From positions 1 to 11,568 of the forward strand of contig JADLCW010000350.1 in NCBI GenBank assembly GCA_020847015.1: DNA of 11,568 nt. The letters run 5' to 3'. Below are positions 5,678 through 11,568 of the stretch, piece by piece. Within the stretch, counting starts at the first letter, position 1, and each line of letters begins with the position of its first letter. The notes under the pieces are model-generated. The model saw only the letters and a program-made list of their open reading frames with translations. It searched no databases and was not told the origin of the DNA. This stretch comes from Thermomicrobiales bacterium (GTDB taxonomy: Bacteria; Chloroflexota; Chloroflexia; Thermomicrobiales; UBA6265). The position numbers and the translations under genes are program-made.

Positions 5678-7096
5678 TCAATGCTCCTCGGAAGTCGGCG
5701 ACAGCGAGCTGGCGCGCACCAGTGCGAGCACTTCGCGGGTTTTTGCATCCAGCGTCTGGCGATCGTTCGCTTCCACGTTCAATCGCAGCAGTGGCTGCGT
5801 GTTCGAGGGTCGCAGATTGAACCACCAGGTCGGGAAATTGATCGTCACCCCGTCGAGGTGGTCGACTTCGCCGCCTTCGGCGACGAAGTGGCGCTCCACC
5901 TCCAGCATGCGCCCGGCGGGATCGGCTACCTCAGAGTTGATTTCACCCGAGCGAACCCGGGTGTCGAGTGGACGGACCACCTCCGAGAGCGGCACGCCCG
6001 CCTCGGAGACGAGCACGAGCACGGTCAGCAGCGCCAACATTCCAGAGTCCGCGAACCAGAGTTTGCGAAAATAAAAGTGACCGGAGTGTTCGCCGCCAAA
6101 AATGGCGTCTTCCTGACGCATCAATGCTTTGATGTAGGAATGACCGACGCGCGAGCGAATCGCCCGGCCACCGAGCCGCTCGATCGTCTCCGGCACCGAG
6201 CGAGAGCAAATCAGGTTGTAGACGATGGTCGAGCCAGGATGCTGCTGGAGCATCTTCACCGCGACCATCGCGGTGACCATATCGCCGCCGACAAACGCGC
6301 CGCGCTCGTCCACCAGAAACATGCGGTCGGCGTCGCCATCGAAGGCGACGCCGAAATCGCAGCGCTGCTCGATTACTGTCCGCTGCAAGTCGACGATGTT
6401 TGCCGGTTCGATGGGATTCGCCGGATGATTCGGGAAGGAACCGTCGAGGTCGAAGAACAACGGCACGACCTCCACCGGCAGCTTGGCGAATACCTTCGGG
6501 GCGGTGAGACCAGCCATTCCGTTGCCGGCATCGATCGCGATCTTGAGCCGGCCGATTTTGCCGACATCGACCAGCGACAGCAGATAGTCGGCGTATGCGT
6601 CGAGAATGTTCCGCTGCTGGACCGATCCGCGCTTTGCGCCAGCGGCAGTCGGATCGTAGCCGGCCAGCACCCGATCGCGAATGGCGCCGAGACCGGTGTC
6701 CAGCGACACCGGTTTCGCCTCGTCCCGACACAGTTTGAAACCGTTGTATTCGGCAGGGTTGTGGGAGGCGGTCACCATCACCCCGGCCGGGTAGCCATAG
6801 TGACCGACCGCGAAATAGAGGGCGTCGGTGGAGACGAGTCCGAGATTAGACACATCGGCCCCGCCATCGCGGATGCCGTCGATCAGCGCGGCGGACAGCA
6901 CTTGGCCGGAAAGCCGCATGTCGCGCCCAACTGCGACCTCGTCCGGTTGCATCTCCGCCACCAGCGCTCGCCCGATCCGATAGGCGAGATCGGGCGTCAA
7001 CTCGTCCGGCGTCGTTCCCCGGATATCGTAGGCCTTGAACACGTCGCTGATGTGCGCCGCTTCCTCCGGTGTCGGTTTTGACAACCGTTCGTCCAT
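5678..7096 (-). CDS. manB: Phosphomannomutase/phosphoglucomutase
   Basis: A 472-residue alpha-D-phosphohexomutase that interconverts hexose 6-phosphate and hexose 1-phosphate, feeding GDP-mannose or UDP/dTDP-glucose synthesis in the cytoplasm. All four domain signatures are present in order: phosphoserine loop VMVTASHNPAEYNGFKL (107-122, Ser111), metal loop DGDADR (253-258), sugar specificity loop GGEHSGH (334-340), and phosphate-binding loop RPSNTQPLLR (429-438). The GEHSGH loop fits a dual mannose/glucose enzyme. The final loop carries Gln where many relatives have Glu (SNTEP). I chose ATG 7096 over upstream ATGs because AGAGGAG lies six to seven bases before it and family members begin about here. 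It is the first gene of a two-gene unit with the DUF402 gene and would supply the nearby glycan genes. Confidence 0.93.
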   Translation of the reverse strand: MDERLSKPTPEEAAHISDVFKAYDIRGTTPDELTPDLAYRIGRALVAEMQPDEVAVGRDMRLSGQVLSAALIDGIRDGGADVSNLGLVSTDALYFAVGHYGYPAGVMVTASHNPAEYNGFKLCRDEAKPVSLDTGLGAIRDRVLAGYDPTAAGAKRGSVQQRNILDAYADYLLSLVDVGKIGRLKIAIDAGNGMAGLTAPKVFAKLPVEVVPLFFDLDGSFPNHPANPIEPANIVDLQRTVIEQRCDFGVAFDGDADRMFLVDERGAFVGGDMVTAMVAVKMLQQHPGSTIVYNLICSRSVPETIERLGGRAIRSRVGHSYIKALMRQEDAIFGGEHSGHFYFRKLWFADSGMLALLTVLVLVSEAGVPLSEVVRPLDTRVRSGEINSEVADPAGRMLEVERHFVAEGGEVDHLDGVTINFPTWWFNLRPSNTQPLLRLNVEANDRQTLDAKTREVLALVRASSLSPTSEEH

Positions 7097-7159
7097 GCTC
7101 GGCTCCTCTATGCGTCGTGGACCCGCTCCCGGGAGGCGGCTGTCCCCCGCTGTGATTCG

Positions 7160-7188
7160 ATAGTGGCATGCTCGTGGGAAGCGGGCAA
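7160..7188 (-). promoter_or_regulatory. Possible promoter for the phosphohexomutase-DUF402 pair
   Basis: On the minus strand TTGCCC (7183-7188) and CACTAT (7160-7165) are separated by 17 bases, and a TG lies one base before the -10 box, giving an extended -10 pattern. Neither hexamer is close to consensus, but spacing, position about 60 bases before the ATG at 7096, and the lack of a better candidate make it plausible. Confidence 0.3.
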
Positions 7189-7209
7189 GCGCGGTGCCGC
7201 CACACCGGA

Positions 7210-7239
7210 ATGGCGGCGCCGCCATAATGGACGACCATT
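7210..7239. promoter_or_regulatory. Paired palindromes in the divergent intergenic region
   Basis: A perfect 16-base palindrome ATGGCGGCGCCGCCAT (7210-7225) is directly followed by a second inverted repeat, AATGG-ACGA-CCATT (7226-7239). They share ATGG/CCAT ends. They lie between the divergent phosphohexomutase and glycosyltransferase genes, 33 to 62 bases before the glycosyltransferase ATG. They may be an operator serving one or both directions. A CATAAT sequence spans them and might act as a -10 box on the plus strand, without a convincing -35. Confidence 0.35.
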
Positions 7240-7271
7240 CAGTGATGCCGGGCAGCGACGGAGGGGGATGC

Positions 7272-8549
7272 ATGGGCAGTCGACGGGTCGTGGTGGCGGC
7301 GTGGGGGTCCTTTGGCGATCTCAATCCTCACCTGGCTCTCGCGCTCGGGCTGCAGGATCGGGGCCATCGCGTCGTTTTCGCCACCGCCGAGTTCTATCGG
7401 TCGCGCGTCGAAGATCTGGGGCTGACCTTCCGACCGATGCGGCCGGATCTGCCCGACTGGCAGACGCCGGGCGTGATGCGGGCGCTGAACGATTCGCGGC
7501 GCGGCACCGAGCGCGTGGTGCGCCGGCTCATTTTCCCTGCACTGCGCCAAACCTATGCAGACGTGCTGCCGCTGGCCGCCGACGCCGATTTGCTCGTCTC
7601 CAGCCTGCTCGCCGTGGGCGCCAGGTTGGCGGCCGAGCGGGTAGGCATCCAATCGGTCACGACGGCGCTTCAGCCGTCGTTGTTCTTCTCGGCGTATGAT
7701 CCGCCGGCGCTCGGGTTGCCGTCCGGGCTGGATGCGCTCCACAGGTTGCCGCCGGCGTTCCACCGCCTCGTATTCCGCGCTGTCGCGGCTGGCGCCAGCC
7801 ACTGGTTCGCGCCTTGGCGAGCGGCGCGGGCGGAATTGGGACTCTCCGCCGATGCAGCGGATGGCTTCATGATAGGGCCGAGGTGGCAGGGGCTGGTGCT
7901 GGCGCTCTTCTCGCCGCTGCTGGCGACCCCGCAGCCGGACTGGCCAGCCGACGCCATCGTCACCGGATTTCCGTTCGATCGTCGCGTAGATGGCGACCAG
8001 CTTCCGGCTGTGCTGCGACAATTCCTCGACGCCGGTCCCGCTCCACTGGTGTTCACCCTCGGCTCGACCGCCGTGCTGGAGCCAGGGCGGTTCTTCGCCG
8101 AGAGCGTGCAGGCGGCGCGATTACTGGGGCGTCGGGCCATATTATTGTCAGGACCGGATGCTCCGACCGGCATCGTCCAGCGCGACCCCGACATGCTGGC
8201 GCTTGTGTATGCGCCGCACGCTCCGCTCTTTCCGCGCGCCGAGGCGATCGTGCACCACGGCGGCATCGGCACGCTGTCGCAAGCGATGCGCGCCGGTCGC
8301 CCGTCATTGATCGTGCCGTTCGCCCACGATCAGCCGGACAATGCCCGCCGCGCGGCTCGGCTCGGCATCGCCACGGTGCTGCGTCCGCGCCGCTACCGTG
8401 GCGACACCGCGGCGCGTGCGCTCCGTTTGCTGCTCGACGATGCGACGGTGCGGGCGCGAACGGCGGCGGTCGCCGAACAGGTGCGGGCGGAGGACGGAGT
8501 GCGCTTCGCCTGCGAGGCTATTGAATCCCGCGCCGATGGCCGCACGTAA
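7272..8549 (+). CDS. GT1-type glycosyltransferase (UGT/GtfB-like), first of a tandem pair
   Basis: A 425-residue GT-B enzyme of the UGT/macrolide-vancomycin glycosyltransferase type, which transfers a sugar from a nucleotide donor to a lipid or small-molecule acceptor. Seen: N-terminal WGSFGDLNPHLALA (11-24), the GSxGDxxP loop whose Asp16 corresponds to the catalytic base in GtfB-like enzymes; VTGFPF (230-235); LVFTLGSTAV (259-268) opening the donor domain; and the nucleotide-sugar signature HHGGIGTLSQAMRAG (328-342) with PFAHDQPDNA (349-358). I chose ATG 7272, after GGAGG with a seven-base gap, over upstream ATGs at 7194, 7227 and 7245, because the first Rossmann strand starts immediately. 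Its end overlaps the next, related gene by 14 bases. The acceptor is unknown; a sterol-like, carotenoid or other lipid is possible. Confidence 0.88.
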   Translation: MGSRRVVVAAWGSFGDLNPHLALALGLQDRGHRVVFATAEFYRSRVEDLGLTFRPMRPDLPDWQTPGVMRALNDSRRGTERVVRRLIFPALRQTYADVLPLAADADLLVSSLLAVGARLAAERVGIQSVTTALQPSLFFSAYDPPALGLPSGLDALHRLPPAFHRLVFRAVAAGASHWFAPWRAARAELGLSADAADGFMIGPRWQGLVLALFSPLLATPQPDWPADAIVTGFPFDRRVDGDQLPAVLRQFLDAGPAPLVFTLGSTAVLEPGRFFAESVQAARLLGRRAILLSGPDAPTGIVQRDPDMLALVYAPHAPLFPRAEAIVHHGGIGTLSQAMRAGRPSLIVPFAHDQPDNARRAARLGIATVLRPRRYRGDTAARALRLLLDDATVRARTAAVAEQVRAEDGVRFACEAIESRADGRT

Positions 8550-9843
8550 GGGAGCAGCGGGGCGGGAGGCGAAGCGCGTCCTAATCTGCACCTTCGGCTC
8601 GCCGGGCGATCTGCTGCCCTTTTTGGCGCTGGCGCGAACGCTGCGCGATCTCGGCCATGAACCGGTGATCGCCACCAGCGAAACCTACCGGCGGCGCGTG
8701 GAAGCGATGGAGATCGGATTTGCCCCGGTGCGGCCGGATCGCCCGCCGGGTGTGCCGGACCCGGATCTGGTCGATCGGGTGCGCCGCGGGCAGGGATCGC
8801 CGGCGCAAATCTTTCAGGAAATGTTTCTGCCCAGTATTCGCGAGTCGTTCGCGGACACGAACGCCGCGGCGGATGGCGCCGACCTCGTCGTTTCCCATAC
8901 GCTGGCGTTTACCGCCGGATTGGTCGCCGAGCATCGCGGCATCGATTGGGCCTCGGCGGTGTTGCAGCCGCTCGGGTTTTTCTCCCGCTTCGACCCGCCG
9001 GAACTCGGACCGCCGGGGCTGATGGCGATGGTCCGGCGGCTGGGCCCGGGCTGGGTGGGAGCGATGCGCGCCGGCGGAGCGACGCTGCTGCGCCGCTGGA
9101 GCGAGCCGTGGTTCGCGCTGCGGCGGGAATTGGGTTTGCCGTCGTCGGATTCAGACCCGGTGCTGCGCGGACAGCACTCGCCGCGGCTTTCCCTTGGATT
9201 GTTCAGTTCGCTGCTCGGCGGCTGGCAACCTGATTGGCCGCCGAACACCGTCGTCACCGGATTCCCGTTTCTCGAAGACCCGGCCTCGCAACGCCTGGAA
9301 TTGGAACTGGCGGATTGGCTGCGCTCCGGTCCGCCGCCGATCATCTTCACCCTTGGCACGACGGCGGTGATGGAGGCCGGCGATTTTTACGTCGTCAGCG
9401 CCCAGGCCGCGACTCGTCTTGGCGCGCGCGCGGTGCTCTTGACCGGCGATGATCCGCGCAATGTCCCATCGTATCTGCCGGACGGCGTGCGGGCGGTGCC
9501 CTACGCGTCGTTTGGCGCGTTATTTCCCCGCGCCTGCGCGATCGTCCATCAAGCTGGCGTCGGGACCCTGGCTCAGGCGATGCGAGCGGGCGCTCCGATG
9601 CTGGTGATGCCATACGGTCACGACCAGCCGGATAATGCTGCCCGCGCGGTGCGGCTCGGCATCGCCCGGCGCATTTCCCGCACCGACTACCACGCCGGCG
9701 AGGTGGCGCGTCAGTTGGGCCAGATACTCGATGACCGGGCGATGGATCGGCGGGCGGCGGAAGTGGGCGAGCGGGTGCGCGCCGAGGACGGAGCGACGGC
9801 TGCTGCGGCGGCCATCGAGCGTGAATTTTGGCGTTGCTGCTGA
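8536..9843 (+). CDS. GT1-type glycosyltransferase (UGT/GtfB-like), second of a tandem pair
   Basis: A 435-residue paralogue of the preceding enzyme. Matching landmarks are FGSPGDLLPFLALA (20-33, Asp25 as putative base), VTGFPF (240-245), IIFTLGTTAVMEAG (269-282), and HQAGVGTLAQAMRAG (338-352) with PYGHDQPDNA (359-368). The donor signature differs from its neighbour: the second His of HHGG is Gln, and Gly becomes Ala, so donor or acceptor choice may differ. The first ATG consistent with the domain start is 8536, inside the end of the previous gene; no other start codon follows before the first strand, and only a weak ribosome site is visible, so it is probably translated by coupling. The frame is open upstream to 8341 but that part only shadows the first gene. 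The pair looks like a tandem duplication that has since diverged. Confidence 0.88.
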   Translation: MAARKGAAGREAKRVLICTFGSPGDLLPFLALARTLRDLGHEPVIATSETYRRRVEAMEIGFAPVRPDRPPGVPDPDLVDRVRRGQGSPAQIFQEMFLPSIRESFADTNAAADGADLVVSHTLAFTAGLVAEHRGIDWASAVLQPLGFFSRFDPPELGPPGLMAMVRRLGPGWVGAMRAGGATLLRRWSEPWFALRRELGLPSSDSDPVLRGQHSPRLSLGLFSSLLGGWQPDWPPNTVVTGFPFLEDPASQRLELELADWLRSGPPPIIFTLGTTAVMEAGDFYVVSAQAATRLGARAVLLTGDDPRNVPSYLPDGVRAVPYASFGALFPRACAIVHQAGVGTLAQAMRAGAPMLVMPYGHDQPDNAARAVRLGIARRISRTDYHAGEVARQLGQILDDRAMDRRAAEVGERVRAEDGATAAAAAIEREFWRCC

Positions 9844-9877
9844 CGATTCTCGTTCGCTGGCGTCTACCAATCGAGGA

Positions 9878-9887
9878 CCCACGTGGG
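9878..9887. promoter_or_regulatory. CCCACGTGGG palindrome with a possible -10 box, upstream of mreD
   Basis: A perfect ten-base palindrome lies in the 165-base gap between the glycosyltransferase pair and mreD. A TAAACT sequence (9896-9901, four of six matches to a -10 box) follows nine bases later, with no good -35. If that is a promoter, the palindrome sits in the spacer where a repressor would act. Weak evidence. Confidence 0.2.
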
Positions 9888-9936
9888 CCGCATGGTAAAC
9901 TGGCCGCGCCCGCCGCGCTCGTGACCCGTGCGAAGT

Positions 9937-9959
9937 CGCCCGCGGATGCGGCGCGGGCG
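9937..9959 (+). terminator. GC-rich hairpin between glycosyltransferase pair and mreD
   Basis: An eight-base-pair stem CGCCCGCG/CGCGGGCG with a seven-base loop. It is followed five bases later only by a four-T run, so it is a poor intrinsic terminator. It could weakly end the glycosyltransferase transcript or be a leader structure for mreD. I see no gene in the gap. Confidence 0.25.
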
Positions 9960-10008
9960 CCGGATTTTGACGCGACGCGCATCCGGCCGCGACGCGAGAA
10001 CGGAAGCT

Positions 10009-10503
10009 ATGACTCGCGCCCTGTTCGCGCTTCTCATCGTGCTGGCGGCGTTGGCGCAGGCGACGATTTTGCCGGCTGCCGCTCCGTTGGCGATCGTGCC
10101 GAACGTGGTGCTGGTGTTGATCCTCGTCCGAGCCGCGCTTTACGGCGTTGCCGATGCGTTGATCTGGATTCTCTTGGCTGGCGTGACGCTTGACGTGCTG
10201 GCGCTCGACCCCATCGGCGCCAACGGGTTGGCGTTGCTGGCGGTTGCGCTCGTCGCCGCGCTGGCCCGCAAGCGCTTTTTCCATAACGGTATGATCTTTC
10301 CCATGCTGCTGGCCATGCTCGCCACATTCGCCTACGCCATCGTGTTGGCTGTTGTTCGCGCATTTGCCGGAGAAGGGATGGCGCCGCTGCAATTCGTGCT
10401 CCGCCTGACGCTGCTCCAGGCGTTGCTCAATTCGTTGCTGGTGCCGCCGCTCTATCTTGGTGTTGGCTGGCTGAACCGGTTCGGACCGGAAGGGGCCCGC
10501 TGA
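10009..10503 (+). CDS. mreD: Rod shape-determining membrane protein MreD
   Basis: A 164-residue, almost wholly hydrophobic inner-membrane protein; MreD belongs to the elongasome with MreB, MreC, RodA and PBP2 that directs lateral wall growth. Seen: likely membrane segments near 4-21, 28-45, 47-64, 70-86, 96-118 and 133-153. The family landmarks are PNVVLVLILVRAALYG (31-46) and GVTLDVLALDPIGANGLALL (58-77). Length matches the usual 160-170. I chose the ATG at 10009 because the first membrane segment begins there and the longer frame from 9928 only adds Arg-rich residues; the ribosome site is weak. The stop overlaps the start of the PBP2 gene by one base (TGATG), a standard mreD-mrdA arrangement. 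No mreC precedes it. The call rests on hydrophobic pattern, motifs and the PBP2 neighbour. Confidence 0.87.
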   Translation: MTRALFALLIVLAALAQATILPAAAPLAIVPNVVLVLILVRAALYGVADALIWILLAGVTLDVLALDPIGANGLALLAVALVAALARKRFFHNGMIFPMLLAMLATFAYAIVLAVVRAFAGEGMAPLQFVLRLTLLQALLNSLLVPPLYLGVGWLNRFGPEGAR

Positions 10504-11568
10504 TGGCGCGACGCAAACGCATCCCCTACGATCCGCCGTACGCGCGCAAGGGAAAGAGTCGCCGCCCCGGTCGGACGACGCGGGCCGATCAGGCGTTCAT
10601 GTCGCGCCGAGTGCTGATCGTGCGCGGCGCGGTCGTCACTGCGTTCGCGCTGCTCGCCACCCGACTTGGTGTCATGCAATTGGTCGAGGGCGAGAAGTAC
10701 CGCAAGGACGCGGCGAACAACATCCGCCGCAACGAGTCCATCAGCGCGTCGCGCGGGTTGATCTACGACCGGCAGGGACGCGAACTGGCCGTCAACCGGC
10801 AAACTTGGGAGGTGCGGGTGCGTCCGGCCGACTTGCCGGAAGACCCTGCCGAGCGCGCCCGTGTGCTGGACATCTTGACCAACGCGCTGAATCTTCCCGA
10901 CGCCCTGGTGCTCGATCCCAAGGATGTGCCGGAAGGCGCCGAAGAAACCGTCTACGCCCGCACCGCGCAGCTTCTCGGCAAGACGCTGACGGTGGCGCCG
11001 ACCGATCAGACGGTGCAATACCCCTTCTTCCGCGCGCCGGGCCGCATCGTGCGGGTGAACGGGCAAGACTTGCTGGTGTTCGTCTATCCGGATGCCACCG
11101 CGCGCAAGTCGGACTCGGCGCGTATTTCCGCCGACGGGCGGCTGGTTGCCGGGCAGGAGGTGGCTTGGCCGGCCGAACCGCAATTCGCCACCGGCGGCAA
11201 CGTGCTGACGGTGTTGCTCTCGTCCGATCGGCGCCTGGGGTCGCGGGTGGACCGCGCCGTTTCGTCACTGGGCAACAGCGCCACTCACGAAGATGCCGTG
11301 ACTGCGCTGCGTGAGGATGCCTACCGGGCTTGGACGAACTACATCGAGGATCAGGCCGGGCAGAATTTCCTGATTCGGCTGGAAGACGACCTTACCACCG
11401 ATCAGGCCGCGCTGTGTCGGGCGCATCTCAATGAACTGCCGGGCGTCACCGTGATGAACCGCCTTGATTACCTGATCCGCAATGGACGGTATATGGAGCG
11501 GGTAACAGTGAAAACCGGCGTCCCGCGCGAGGTGGCGCTGAAGCTGGAAGCCAATCGACTCTATCTGC
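10503..11568 (+). CDS. mrdA: Penicillin-binding protein 2, N-terminal part, with apparent extra domain
   Basis: The first 355 codons of a class B penicillin-binding protein; the transpeptidase domain lies beyond the window. PBP2 crosslinks peptidoglycan during elongation, on the outer face of the membrane. Seen: a basic cytoplasmic tail (1-36) including PYARKGKSRRPGRTTR, one membrane segment (about 37-58), then the dimerisation/pedestal signature SASRGLIYDRQGRELAVN (81-98). Unusual is the stretch 173-258, starting YPFFRAPGRIVRVNG and including DSARISADG (204-212) and VLTVLLSSDRR (234-244). It looks like a separate small domain inserted in the pedestal. After it, two related strand-helix units end or are about to end in an LPGV-type turn (289-317 and 333-355). 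The ribosome site AAGGGG lies seven bases before the ATG, which overlaps the mreD stop. Family call is firm; FtsI-type is less likely given mreD. Confidence 0.87.
   Translation, partial: MARRKRIPYDPPYARKGKSRRPGRTTRADQAFMSRRVLIVRGAVVTAFALLATRLGVMQLVEGEKYRKDAANNIRRNESISASRGLIYDRQGRELAVNRQTWEVRVRPADLPEDPAERARVLDILTNALNLPDALVLDPKDVPEGAEETVYARTAQLLGKTLTVAPTDQTVQYPFFRAPGRIVRVNGQDLLVFVYPDATARKSDSARISADGRLVAGQEVAWPAEPQFATGGNVLTVLLSSDRRLGSRVDRAVSSLGNSATHEDAVTALREDAYRAWTNYIEDQAGQNFLIRLEDDLTTDQAALCRAHLNELPGVTVMNRLDYLIRNGRYMERVTVKTGVPREVALKLEANRLYL

Noticed and set aside
5462..7081. Plus-strand 539-codon open frame
   Set aside because: It is antisense to the phosphohexomutase, which has all its catalytic motifs; the frame is a product of high GC content.
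9520..10392. Minus-strand 290-codon open frame over the glycosyltransferase/mreD region
   Set aside because: Gln/Arg/His-rich, no motifs, antisense to mreD and the glycosyltransferase.
1..11568. Mobile elements, CRISPR arrays, RNA genes, defence systems
   Set aside because: No transposase or integrase motifs, regular spaced repeats, tRNA-like or rRNA-like stretches were seen on either strand.

Overview
This is a GC-rich, gene-dense bacterial window with no rRNA, tRNA, CRISPR or mobile element that I can see. The protein styles (DUF402 protein beside a phosphohexomutase, a COG4671-type glycosyltransferase, a sulfotransferase with coiled coil, mreD directly followed by a PBP2 gene with an unusual N-terminal region) suggest a high-GC member of the Chloroflexota, perhaps near Thermomicrobia. 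That placement comes from recalled similarity, not from a marker gene, and is only moderately secure.

Left block, minus strand, 1-4394. This is an apparent operon read right to left: a COG4671-like glycosyltransferase, a sulfotransferase-like protein with a coiled coil and an extra C-terminal domain, an NAD-dependent sugar epimerase/dehydratase, and an RmlD-like dTDP-4-dehydrorhamnose reductase cut by the window edge. Two of its three junctions are 4-base ATGA overlaps or nearly so. It looks like a surface-glycan assembly and modification cluster. The first gene has no ATG, GTG or TTG near its domain start; the best ribosome binding site points to an ATC codon.

Middle, minus strand, 4541-5034. 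A self-contained transcription unit holds a sigma70-type promoter, a strong ribosome binding site, a 90-residue Gly/Ala/Ser/Asn-rich protein of unknown function, and a classic intrinsic terminator. Right of it, 5106-7096, a phosphomannomutase/phosphoglucomutase gene is followed after 5 bases by a DUF402 gene.

Right block, plus strand, 7272-11568. A divergent intergenic region with palindromes separates the phosphohexomutase from two tandem, related GT1-type glycosyltransferases. After a 165-base gap come mreD and the start of a penicillin-binding protein 2 gene (mrdA), overlapping by one base. Working together, the genes would supply sugar 1-phosphates and dTDP-rhamnose, transfer sugars, perhaps sulfate the product, and (at the right edge) build the lateral cell wall.

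The most unusual items are the apparent ATC start, the strongly expressed-looking 90-residue repeat protein, an apparent extra domain inside the PBP2 N-terminal region, and the three-part sulfotransferase.
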